Assembly (NCBI GenBank): GCA_046594105.1
Contig: JBKJQB010000300.1
Location: forward strand, 1-10,252
DNA from: JBDSGC01 sp046594105
GTDB lineage: Bacteria > Acidobacteriota > Thermoanaerobaculia > Gp7-AA8
DNA length: 10,252 nucleotides
Direction of reading: 5' to 3'
Each line of letters starts with the position of its first letter. Position 1 is the stretch's first letter. Positions 1 to 6,472 of this stretch are shown piece after piece. The notes beneath the pieces were generated by a model. That model saw only the letters and a program-made list of their open reading frames with translations, ran no database searches and had not been told where the DNA came from. The position numbers and the translations under genes were made by a program.

Positions 1-1932
1 GCTCGCTCCAATGAGCATGCGCGGCCATCGACGGCGAACCAGCGGCTCGATGGCGATGTAGCCGATCCACGTGGTCGAGGCCGTCAGCAAGCTCAGTGCA
101 ACCGAGACGGTTAGAAACTCCATCTCCACCAATGGATCCGCGATGTGGTGAGCGATCAGGATCATTCCAACAAACGCGATGACCAGGGTGAACATCGTCA
201 GCCGGCGAGCGCCACCACGGTCGATCTGTCCACGGCGGAGATTCCGCAACGCGAGTGAGAGTGCCGCGGCCCAGAAGGCGACGGAAATTGTCAGAAAAAC
301 AGCGGTGGAAATCCGCCTGGCGAGATTTTCTGCTCTGGCGATCATGCGCGACGGCGACCGCCACACTGGAATCACCGCAAACCACACCGGGCGGCCGTGG
401 TAGGCCGCCGCTTCGATGCGAGTGCCATCGACGCCGACCGTCCATGCCGCCTTGTCATCCGAATCGACCGGCGCCGCCCATCGCGGCGTTGACGGCGAGA
501 GGTGAGCCGTAATGCCGGCCAACGCGACGAACGGTCCCCAGTCCACCTGTCGTCGAGCAGCATCATCCAGTTGGGGAGGCACGATGGTGAACTGCACGAG
601 CCGGCCCGCGGAGTCGACCACCACGTCGGCCATTCCGGAATGGACGAGCGGCGGATCATTCGTGACGACGCGGTGCTCATAATTGCTCGCGATGAGCGGC
701 CTCGGACTCTGGCGGTAAACGAAGAGGAGAGGCGACGTGTTCAGCGTCGGTGTCGGATGTCGCGCCATCCACTCCAGCTGCTCCCGATCAGTAGCGAAAG
801 TCGAGGACCAATCGGACTTCGGCAGCGTCTGCCCGGTTGCTGCGAGAACCGCCTCGACGCGCTCCTGAAGAACCTCCGGGGACTTGAGCGGAACGCGTCG
901 ATACAGTGCGGTGCGATTCGTCAGTGAGGCGTAGAAGAATAGGCCGGTAACGAAAAGCCCGAAAAATATCAGCGCCGCCCGCACCGAAAGCTCTCCGCGA
1001 TCCGCCGCTGCCGCAACCATCGCGGGTGACGGCGTCTCCCCTGCCGCGACCGCGGCCGCCAGAGGATCGCTTCCCGGCATCTCGCGCATGAGGTCCTCCA
1101 CCGAGTCGGGACGACCAGCCGGGTTCGGATCGAGGCATCGCGCGATCGCGCGCTCCACCGCTGCAGGCACGTCTTTCGTCACCAGCGAGGGACGCGTGAA
1201 GTCCGCGCGCTGCTGCCTTGCCAGAAGATCGAGCGTGGATGTCGCCTCGAACGTACGACGGCCGGTGAACACTTCGTACATCACCAGCCCCAGCGCGTAG
1301 ATGTCGCTCTTGATCGAGGCCGCTTCTCCCGACAGTTGCTCCGGCGCCATGTACGCCGGCGTTCCCGCACCATCGCTCGCGCTGCCGCCCGCCAGGGCCA
1401 GTCCGAAATCGGTGACCCGCGCGCGTCCGCGCCCGTCGATCATCACATTCGCCGGCTTCAGGTCGCGATGGATGACTCCTCTCTCGTGCGCCGCGGCCAC
1501 ACCCGCGCAGATGTCCCGCGACACCGCCAGCGCCTTCTCCGACGGCAGCCGGCCGACGCGGCGAAGCAGCGATGACAGATCCTCCCCATCCACAAACTCC
1601 ATGGTGATGAACAGATGTCCGTCCACCTCGGCGATGTCGTAGAGACGGCAGACATTCGGATGGGAGACCTGCCGTCCGATGCGCACCTCTTCGTGCAGCC
1701 TCTGCGCATTTCCACGGTGCGCGAGAAATTTCAGCGCCACCGTCTGGCCCAGCTTCAGGTCATCGGCGCGGTAAACCTCACCCATGCCCCCGCGCCCGAT
1801 CAGCGACACGATGCGATAGCGCCCGCCCAGCACCGTGCCGGGCGTCAGACGAAGCACGCGCCCTGCCTCATCGCTGACGACCACGGTCGGCGTCTCCTCG
1901 GGAGGGCGGAACGCGGTTGGCTCGTCAACCAA
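1..1932 (-). CDS. Transmembrane serine/threonine protein kinase, 3' end missing
   Basis: The frame is open from a TTG at 1932 to the window edge (644 codons), so the C-terminus is missing. Residues ~38-300 are a Hanks-type kinase domain: P-loop GRGGMG (46-51), VALK with ATP-anchoring K68, an EEV helix-C motif, HRDLKPAN with catalytic D157, DFG at 175-177 and APE (in YMAPEQ) at 196-198. All catalytic residues are present, so it should be active. A membrane segment follows at ~319-340, then ~200 residues that are probably extracytoplasmic, then three hydrophobic segments (~543-563, 580-600, 607-630). The protein would signal by phosphorylating Ser/Thr on partners in the cytoplasm; its ligand and targets cannot be read here. 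Kinases with such membrane tails are common in Acidobacteriota (family knowledge). The start is uncertain: TTG 1932 has AGGA six bases upstream, while in-frame GTG 1884 has a GAGGAG nine bases upstream. A TAA at 1950-1948 closes the frame just upstream. Confidence 0.93.
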   Translation of the reverse strand, partial: MVDEPTAFRPPEETPTVVVSDEAGRVLRLTPGTVLGGRYRIVSLIGRGGMGEVYRADDLKLGQTVALKFLAHRGNAQRLHEEVRIGRQVSHPNVCRLYDIAEVDGHLFITMEFVDGEDLSSLLRRVGRLPSEKALAVSRDICAGVAAAHERGVIHRDLKPANVMIDGRGRARVTDFGLALAGGSASDGAGTPAYMAPEQLSGEAASIKSDIYALGLVMYEVFTGRRTFEATSTLDLLARQQRADFTRPSLVTKDVPAAVERAIARCLDPNPAGRPDSVEDLMREMPGSDPLAAAVAAGETPSPAMVAAAADRGELSVRAALIFFGLFVTGLFFYASLTNRTALYRRVPLKSPEVLQERVEAVLAATGQTLPKSDWSSTFATDREQLEWMARHPTPTLNTSPLLFVYRQSPRPLIASNYEHRVVTNDPPLVHSGMADVVVDSAGRLVQFTIVPPQLDDAARRQVDWGPFVALAGITAHLSPSTPRWAAPVDSDDKAAWTVGVDGTRIEAAAYHGRPVWFAVIPVWRSPSRMIARAENLARRISTAVFLTISVAFWAAALSLALRNLRRGQIDRGGARRLTMFTLVIAFVGMILIAHHIADPLVEMEFLTVSVALSLLTASTTWIGYIAIEPLVRRRWPRMLIGAS

Positions 1933-1967
1933 GATCGATCCTGCAACTTACGGGTTGGATGTGCGCG

Positions 1968-1973
1968 ATTCTA
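1968..1973 (-). promoter_or_regulatory. Possible -10 box for the kinase gene
   Basis: TAGAAT on the minus strand matches five of six positions of the sigma-70 -10 consensus and would start transcription about 30 nt before the TTG start. No convincing -35 box lies 16-18 nt upstream, so support is weak. The rest of 1933-2115, between the kinase and ilvE, shows no clear terminator and no other gene. Confidence 0.25.
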
Positions 1974-2115
1974 ATCTCAAGCGCCCGGCGGCCTGCACCC
2001 TGACCGGCGCGTCCTCGTCGTTCGGACGGCGGGCTTACGTTTCTCGGGTGTGGCCGGGAAGGAACTGCCGGCCTTCACGCCGGGAAAGGACCGAGAGCAC
2101 GGTAGCGGGCTGGAA

Positions 2116-3087
2116 TCAGGTGGCGACCAGCGCTGGCTTACGCAGTGCTGCGGCACGCTCGGCGTAGACCGGGGTGAACCAACCATAGCGGTCGGGGATC
2201 TCGCCGGCGATGTAGTCGAAGAACTCTTTCTGGATGCGTTCCGTCATCGGACCCCGCTTGCCGTTGCCGACCGGGATGCGGTCGATGCTGCGGACCGGGG
2301 TGACTTCGGCAGCGGTTCCGGTGAAGAAGATCTCGTCGGCAACGTAGAGCAGTTCGCGAGGGATGAGACTCTCCACCACTTCGAATCCAAGGTCGCGAGC
2401 GATCTTGACGATGCTGGCGCGGGTAATCCCGGCCAGGATCGATGCGCCCAGAGGCGGGGTCATGATCTTGCCGTCGCGGATGATGAAGACGTTTTCGCCG
2501 GAACCCTCGCTCACATATCCGTTCACATCCAGGGCGATTCCTTCGGAGTAGCCGTCGATGGCGGCATCCTGCCTGATCAGGATCGAGTTCATGTAGTTGC
2601 CGGTGGCTTTGGCCAGGGAAGGAAAGGTGTTGGGGGCCATCCGGTTCCAGGAGGACACCTTCACATCGACGCCCTGCTCGATGGCTTCGGGACCGAGGTA
2701 CTTGCCCCACTTCCAGGCGCCAACCATGAGGTCCACCGGGCAGGACTGGGGGGAGACGCCCAGGGAGTGGAGGCCACGGTATGCCACCGGACGAAGGTAG
2801 CAGTCGTCGAACTCGTTGGCGGCAACGGTATCGATGCAGGCCTTGGTGAATTCCTCCGGAGTGAAGGGGATCTCCATCCGATAAATCTTGCAGCTGTCGT
2901 ACATCCGGCGGGTGTGCTCGGCCAGACGGAAGATCGCCGGACCCTGATTCCTGGTGTTGTAGCAGCGGATGCCTTCGAAGATGCCCGATCCGTAATGCAG
3001 GGCATGCGTGAAAACATGAATCTTGGCGTCGGCGAAATCGACGAGCCGCCCGTTCATCCAGACTTTCTTGACCTCTTCGAACGGCAT
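2116..3087 (-). CDS. ilvE: Branched-chain amino-acid aminotransferase
   Basis: This is a 323-residue fold-type IV PLP enzyme. It carries out the last step of Ile, Val and Leu synthesis by moving the amino group from glutamate to branched-chain 2-oxoacids, and it also works in their breakdown. Diagnostic stretches include HYGSGIFEGIRCY near residue 31, RPVAYRG near 99, the PLP lysine K160 in AKATGNYMNS, and EGIALDVNGYVSEGSGENVF, which closely matches enterobacterial IlvE. Length is normal for the group I family (about 300-320). The ATG at 3087 was chosen because AGGAGG lies six bases upstream and homology begins there; the frame stays open for another 60 codons upstream, but those do not look like the family. 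The gene appears monocistronic: it has its own promoter, and the next gene downstream, the kinase, is 183 nt away and unrelated. A D-amino-acid aminotransferase or aminodeoxychorismate lyase from the same fold is unlikely given the length and motifs. Confidence 0.96.
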   Translation of the reverse strand: MPFEEVKKVWMNGRLVDFADAKIHVFTHALHYGSGIFEGIRCYNTRNQGPAIFRLAEHTRRMYDSCKIYRMEIPFTPEEFTKACIDTVAANEFDDCYLRPVAYRGLHSLGVSPQSCPVDLMVGAWKWGKYLGPEAIEQGVDVKVSSWNRMAPNTFPSLAKATGNYMNSILIRQDAAIDGYSEGIALDVNGYVSEGSGENVFIIRDGKIMTPPLGASILAGITRASIVKIARDLGFEVVESLIPRELLYVADEIFFTGTAAEVTPVRSIDRIPVGNGKRGPMTERIQKEFFDYIAGEIPDRYGWFTPVYAERAAALRKPALVAT

Positions 3088-3156
3088 GGAGGGCCTCCTG
3101 AGAGTGCGATCGGTGCGATCCACGGCCGTTTCGAGCCGGACTGAGGATTTGGCCGG

Positions 3157-3185
3157 AGTATAGGTTTCGCTCCAATGCCAGTCAA
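3157..3185 (-). promoter_or_regulatory. Sigma-70-type promoter for ilvE
   Basis: On the minus strand TTGACT (3185-3180) and TATACT (3162-3157) are separated by exactly 17 bp, each with five of six consensus bases. Transcription would start near 3150, giving a ~63-nt untranslated leader before the ilvE ATG. No leader peptide or terminator hairpin is visible in that leader. The remainder of the divergent spacer (3186-3377) holds no recognisable gene, and no strong promoter for the plus-strand short-chain dehydrogenase was found there. Confidence 0.75.
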
Positions 3186-3377
3186 TGCGAACAATCTGCC
3201 ATTTTCCGGAGTGTTTCGGCAGGGTGGAGGTGGACGAAATGCCTCCTCGCCAGTGACGGCGACGCATCTCTCAATCGTTCCCGGAATGGCTCGCCAATCC
3301 GGGCCACACCACCCCGCAGTGGCGACGTCGCTCGAAGGGTGCGCCTCCGCCGCATTTCGATGTGAGACGATTGCCGC

Positions 3378-4166
3378 GTGACGTCACTGAGTAACCAGCG
3401 GGTCGTGATCACTGGCGCGTCCAGCGGAATCGGCCGCGCCACGGCGCTGGAACTCGCTCGCCGCGGCGCCAGTCTCGTTCTCGCCGCGCGACGCCGCAAC
3501 CTGCTGGAGGAGGTGGCCGCTCTGTGCCGCGCGGAAGGTGCCGAGTGCGCAGTCGTGGTGGCCGATGTCGGCCTGCGCCAGGACTGCGACAGGCTCCTCG
3601 CTGAGGCAGGCCGAGTGGACGTTCTGGTCAACAATGCCGGATTCGCCGTCTTCGACGCCATCGAGTCCGCCAGCCCGGACGACCTGGAGGCGATGATGCG
3701 CACCAATTACTTCGGGATGGTCTGGTGTACGCAGGCGGCGCTTCCTCAGATGCTGGCGCGCGGCGCCGGCGCCATCGTGAACGTGGCCTCCATCGCCGGA
3801 ATCATGGGCTACGCGCGGATGGGCGGCTATTGTGCAACGAAGTTCGCGATGATCGGCTTCTCCGAAGCGTTGCGCGATGAGGTGCTGGGACGGGGAGTGC
3901 AGGTGTCGCTCATCTGCCCCGGCACCACCGAGACCGGATTCTTCGAGAAGGCGGAGCGGGACAAGATGCCGGGCGCATCGCGACTGATCCTGGCAGTGAA
4001 GCCCGAGCGGATCGCCCGGGCCATCGCCGACGCGGCCGAGAGTGGCAGTTACCGGCAGGTCCTCCCGGCAGGAGCGGCTGCATTCATGCGACTGAAAGAA
4101 ACGTTACCCCGGCTGGCTCACTTTCTGATGCGCCGCGTTTCCTCGATGATGGAGCCGCGCGCGTGA
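3378..4166 (+). CDS. Classical short-chain dehydrogenase/reductase
   Basis: This 262-residue protein has every mark of a classical SDR oxidoreductase: the cofactor-binding TGASSGIG at 12-19, NNAG at 85-88, catalytic Asn110, Ser138 in NVASIAG, and the YCATK pair Tyr151/Lys155, followed by the PG motif in LICPGTTETGFF. Basic residues after strand 2 (AARRR, 37-40) suggest NADP(H) preference. The C-terminal ~50 residues are basic and amphipathic (FMRLKETLPRLAHFLMRR) and may lie against the membrane, as in some lipid- or sterol-active SDRs; this is inference. The substrate cannot be assigned. The start is GTG; the preceding sequence has only a weak Shine-Dalgarno match, so the exact start is moderately certain, but little of the Rossmann fold would be lost or gained by moving it. 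Its stop overlaps the start of the rhomboid gene, so the two are probably co-transcribed and translationally coupled. Confidence 0.93.
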   Translation: MTSLSNQRVVITGASSGIGRATALELARRGASLVLAARRRNLLEEVAALCRAEGAECAVVVADVGLRQDCDRLLAEAGRVDVLVNNAGFAVFDAIESASPDDLEAMMRTNYFGMVWCTQAALPQMLARGAGAIVNVASIAGIMGYARMGGYCATKFAMIGFSEALRDEVLGRGVQVSLICPGTTETGFFEKAERDKMPGASRLILAVKPERIARAIADAAESGSYRQVLPAGAAAFMRLKETLPRLAHFLMRRVSSMMEPRA

Positions 4167-4777
4167 GGAAGCGGGCTCCGGTCACTTTTGCCCTGCTGGT
4201 GATCATCGGCGTGGTCTTCGCCTTCGAGGTCGCCACCAAGGCCTTCACCAGCGACGAGGCCATGGTGCAGATGGGCGCCATCGTTCCCGGACTGCTGCAG
4301 CGCGGCGAGCTGTGGCGACTGGTGGCCTCGCTGTTTCTCCACGGAAGCTGGGTGCATTGGGCCACCAACTCCTGGGCTCTGTACCAGCTGGGCAGCCTGT
4401 ACGAATCGCTGTTTGGCTCGAAGCGCTTCGCCACCATCTACTTCATCAGCGGGATTTTTGCCGGAATGGCCAGCTCGCTCTACAACCACGGTCCCGCCGT
4501 CGGGGCCAGCGGCGCAATCTTCGGCGTCCTCGGCGCTTTCATCTTCTCCATCCGGCGCTCTCCGCAGTACCGCCACCAGGCCTGGACCAAGAGCCTTCTC
4601 AGCCAGCTGGTGTTCTGGATCGTGGTGAACATGGCCATCGGCTTCTTCGTCCCCTTCATCGACAACGTCGCGCACATGGGCGGCCTGATCACCGGCCTGA
4701 TCCTCGGACTGCTCCCCCACCGCGTCCCTCCGCCCACACCCCGAAGTGCGATCGTGGATGTCGCGCCGCTGGAGTGA
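4163..4777 (+). CDS. Rhomboid-family intramembrane serine protease
   Basis: A 204-residue membrane protein with about six hydrophobic segments and the rhomboid catalytic dyad: Ser116 in GASGAIFG and His171 in DNVAHMGGLITG. The HxxxxHxxxN motif that lines the oxyanion hole is present (His60, His65, Asn69). Rhomboids cleave other membrane proteins within or near their transmembrane segments; the substrate is unknown. Length is typical of the compact bacterial six-helix form, without an added cytosolic domain. The start is a GTG whose last two bases form part of the TGA stop of the dehydrogenase gene (GTGA overlap, 4163-4166), and no later start preserves the first membrane helix (residues ~7-24), so this start is well supported. 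The pairing with an SDR is not a known functional couple and may simply be a shared transcript. Confidence 0.93.
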   Translation: MRKRAPVTFALLVIIGVVFAFEVATKAFTSDEAMVQMGAIVPGLLQRGELWRLVASLFLHGSWVHWATNSWALYQLGSLYESLFGSKRFATIYFISGIFAGMASSLYNHGPAVGASGAIFGVLGAFIFSIRRSPQYRHQAWTKSLLSQLVFWIVVNMAIGFFVPFIDNVAHMGGLITGLILGLLPHRVPPPTPRSAIVDVAPLE

Positions 4778-4785
4778 CATCCCAT

Positions 4786-4869
4786 CGTCATCCTGAGCCG
4801 CGCAGACGGCGAAGGATCTGCATCGACGCAACTGCTCCCAGCAACATCCTCGTGGTTGCAGATCCTTCG
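4786..4869. repeat. Palindromic intergenic repeat between convergent genes
   Basis: The 13-bp arm CGAAGGATCTGCA (4810-4822) has its exact reverse complement at 4857-4869, 34 nt apart. The left half is preceded by GTCATCCTGAGC. This 'gtcatcctgag...gaaggatctgc' wording is a recurrent intergenic palindrome in many Acidobacteriota and related genomes (recalled, not searched). It sits between the ends of the plus-strand rhomboid gene and the minus-strand DAHP synthase gene, where a folded RNA could act as a two-way transcript end. There is no U tract on either strand, so it is not a canonical intrinsic terminator. Confidence 0.65.
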
Positions 4870-4924
4870 CTTCCCGCCTGCGCCACCCGCGCCGCCTTCT
4901 GCCCTCCGCCTTGTGCCTCCCGCC

Positions 4925-5938
4925 CTACAGCCTCCGTCCCACCGCGGGCACGATGATCCTCAGCTCGTCCATCAGCCGGGCGAACTGGTCGGGGTAGAGC
5001 GATTGCGGCCCGTCACACACTGCTTTTTCAGGATCGTGATGCACTTCGATCAGCAGGCCGTCGCCGCCGGCGGCGACGATGGCGCGGGCCAGCGGCATGA
5101 CCTTGTCACGGAGACCCACCGCATGCGATGGGTCGGCGATGATGGGCAGATGTGACAGCTTCTGGATCACCGGGATGGCGGAGATATCCAGGGTGTTGCG
5201 CGTGTAGGTCTCGAAGGTCCGGATCCCCCGCTCGCAGAGAATCACTTCGTAGTTGCCGCCTGACAGGATGTACTCCGAAGCCAGCAGCCACTCCTGAATG
5301 GTGGAGGACATGCCGCGCTTGAGCAGGATCGGTTTGCGGATCTGCCCCAGCGCGCTGAGCAGGTTGTAGTTCTGCATGTTCCGCGCGCCGACCTGCAGGA
5401 TGTCCACGTACTGCAGCATCCCTTCGATCTGGGCCACCTCCATCACCTCGGAGACGGTGGCCATGTTCATCTCGTCCCCGGCTGCGCGAAGGATCTTCAG
5501 GCCATCGATGCCCATTCCCTGGAAGGCATACGGAGAGGTCCGCGGCTTGTACGCGCCACCTCGCAGCACGCGCGCTCCCGCACGTGCCACGCGGCGGGCG
5601 GTCTCCATGACCTGATGCTCGCTTTCGATGGTGCAGGGGCCGGCCATGACCACCACTTCCTCGCCGCCGATGGCCACGCCGCGCGCGTGAACGATGGTCT
5701 TCTCGCGCTTGAAGGTCCTGCTGGAGAGCTTGTACGGCTCGCTCACCCGCACGCACTCCTGCACACCGTCGAACATCTCGAACTCGCGCGGATCAATCGT
5801 GGCGATATCGCCGACCACCCCGAGGACGGTCTGGTCAGCTCCCGTGGAGCGGTGCACATCGAAGCCACGGCTGGATAGCTCTGCCACCACGCGCTCGATC
5901 TTCTCTTCTGGTGCCGACTTTTCCATCACGATGACCAT
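4925..5938 (-). CDS. aroF: 3-deoxy-7-phosphoheptulonate (DAHP) synthase, type I-beta with ACT-like domain
   Basis: Condenses phosphoenolpyruvate and erythrose-4-phosphate to DAHP, the first committed step of the shikimate pathway. The 337 residues match the Thermotoga maritima enzyme in length and plan. An N-terminal ferredoxin-like/ACT-like domain (~1-70, starting MVIVMEKSAPEEKIE) precedes the TIM barrel. The metal ligands fall at family positions: Cys102 (AGPC), His272 (DPSHA), Glu298 (EVHH) and Asp309 (CDG). Substrate-binding motifs KPRTSPYAFQG (131-141), GARNMQN (184-190) and LLKRG are present. In the Thermotoga enzyme the N-terminal domain binds Tyr (and less well Phe) to inhibit activity, so the same feedback is likely here. 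The gene lies 35 nt after chorismate mutase, in the same operon behind the attenuator. GAGGGG six bases before the ATG supports the start. The symbol aroF follows common usage for this family; aroG or aroA are also used. Confidence 0.97.
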   Translation of the reverse strand: MVIVMEKSAPEEKIERVVAELSSRGFDVHRSTGADQTVLGVVGDIATIDPREFEMFDGVQECVRVSEPYKLSSRTFKREKTIVHARGVAIGGEEVVVMAGPCTIESEHQVMETARRVARAGARVLRGGAYKPRTSPYAFQGMGIDGLKILRAAGDEMNMATVSEVMEVAQIEGMLQYVDILQVGARNMQNYNLLSALGQIRKPILLKRGMSSTIQEWLLASEYILSGGNYEVILCERGIRTFETYTRNTLDISAIPVIQKLSHLPIIADPSHAVGLRDKVMPLARAIVAAGGDGLLIEVHHDPEKAVCDGPQSLYPDQFARLMDELRIIVPAVGRRL

Positions 5939-5973
5939 ATGCGTCCCCTCTCGTCTCTTTCTCGATGCTTTGT

Positions 5974-6300
5974 TTACTCGCCAACATTGGATGCTTCGGA
6001 TGCTGCTCCGGAAGAGGAGCTGCCCTCGCGCTCGACGCGGCGTGATTCGTCGATGATCCGTTCAAACAACCTGCGGATGGTGATGCCGCTGAGCGGACCG
6101 GCCGATGCCGCTTCCACGTGCCGCAGCACTTCCTTCTCCCTCTCCGGCACGTAGATCGGGAGGTTGAGCAGTGACTTCGTTTCGCCGATCTCAACGGCGT
6201 AACGCGCCCGCTGGTTGAGCAGCTTCACGAGAACCTCGTCCACGCGGTCGATGGCGTCGCGCAGGCGGGTCAATTCGGCGTGGGCGTCGTCAGAACTCAT
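5974..6300 (-). CDS. aroQ: Chorismate mutase, monofunctional AroQ type
   Basis: Converts chorismate to prephenate, the entry to Phe and Tyr synthesis. The 108-residue helical protein aligns with the AroQ domain of E. coli P-protein with matching spacing: Arg14, Arg31, Lys42, Arg54 and Glu55 correspond to Arg11, Arg28, Lys39, Arg51 and Glu52. The position of E. coli Gln88 appears to be Glu90 (IIDESRRVE); a Glu here occurs in other AroQ enzymes, including yeast chorismate mutase, and affects pH dependence there. The protein ends soon after in a Ser/Ala-rich tail, so it is not fused to prephenate dehydratase or dehydrogenase. The start is firm: GGAGG is five bases upstream of the ATG. It is the first structural gene of a two-gene operon with DAHP synthase, a pairing that recalls natural DAHP synthase-chorismate mutase fusions and complexes. 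An intrinsic terminator lies just upstream, so expression should depend on read-through. Confidence 0.95.
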   Translation of the reverse strand: MSSDDAHAELTRLRDAIDRVDEVLVKLLNQRARYAVEIGETKSLLNLPIYVPEREKEVLRHVEAASAGPLSGITIRRLFERIIDESRRVEREGSSSSGAASEASNVGE

Positions 6301-6317
6301 CGAATCCTCCGGACAAC

Positions 6318-6350
6318 AAAAAACCTCTTCCCGTTGCCGAGAAGAGGTTT
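6318..6350 (-). terminator. Intrinsic terminator (attenuator) before chorismate mutase
   Basis: On the minus strand a 13-bp stem (6350-6338 with 6333-6321; one G-U pair) closes a GCAA tetraloop at 6337-6334. The 3' arm runs into six consecutive U (6323-6318). It ends only 17 nt before the chorismate mutase ATG and lies between the promoter and the gene, so it cannot be the end of an upstream transcript alone; its position is that of an attenuator. The 5' arm can instead pair with 6383-6375 (see the antiterminator entry). Confidence 0.92.
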
Positions 6351-6403
6351 CGATTTGTTTCCTGGATTCGAGCGCCCCTTCTCACGTTGGGGCGCGAAGC
6401 CCC
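6339..6403 (-). promoter_or_regulatory. Competing RNA helices forming antiterminator switch
   Basis: Three mutually exclusive pairings lie between the leader stop codon and the terminator loop. (a) GGGGC at 6403-6399 with GCCCC at 6393-6389. (b) CGCCCC at 6394-6389 with GGGGCG at 6378-6373, extendable outward. (c) GAGAAGGGG at 6383-6375 with CCTCTTCTC at 6347-6339, nine pairs with one G-U, which would disrupt the terminator. Pairing a leaves the 5' strand of c free, while b sequesters part of it. A ribosome halted at the Tyr codons would leave 6403-6399 free (a forms, then c, read-through). A ribosome at the stop codon would cover it (b forms, termination). The pairings are seen; the mechanism is inferred, and free energies were not computed. 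Confidence 0.6.
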
Positions 6404-6406
6404 TGG

Positions 6407-6460
6407 CTAGCTGTAGTACCGATAGCCGTAAAACGTGTGGCAAGGGGTTGAAGCGTTCAT
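6407..6460 (-). CDS. Tyrosine-rich leader peptide of the aro operon
   Basis: A 17-codon reading frame encodes MNASTPCHTFYGYRYYS and stops at TAG. Five of its last eight residues are aromatic acids made by the downstream pathway: one Phe and four Tyr, including a Tyr-Tyr pair near the end. It lies between a promoter-like sequence and an intrinsic terminator placed before chorismate mutase and DAHP synthase, the textbook layout of ribosome-mediated attenuation. The peptide itself likely has no function; its translation speed would report charged Tyr-tRNA (and Phe-tRNA). No good Shine-Dalgarno precedes the ATG, and the predicted transcript start is only ~6 nt away, so translation may be leaderless-like. 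An in-frame GTG 12 nt upstream (6472-6470) is an alternative start that adds four residues. Chance occurrence of such a composition in this exact place is unlikely. Confidence 0.8.
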   Translation of the reverse strand: MNASTPCHTFYGYRYYS

Positions 6461-6472
6461 TGCGTGCTGCAC

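Noticed and set aside
2050..3144. 364-codon plus-strand open frame opposite ilvE
   Set aside because: It lies fully antisense to a clear branched-chain aminotransferase and its translation has no recognisable motif; long antisense frames are expected at this GC content.
3088..3267. 60-codon N-terminal extension of IlvE
   Set aside because: The family begins at the ATG at 3087 with AGGAGG upstream, and the extension covers the promoter at 3157-3185.
3182..3706. 174-codon minus-strand frame covering the ilvE-SDR spacer and the SDR 5' end
   Set aside because: It is low-complexity Ser/Arg/Ala-rich, runs antisense to the SDR Rossmann fold and has no recognisable domain.
6351..6406. T-box or metabolite riboswitch before chorismate mutase
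   Set aside because: No T-box sequence or specifier loop is seen, the leader is too short, and the Tyr-rich reading frame explains the terminator better.
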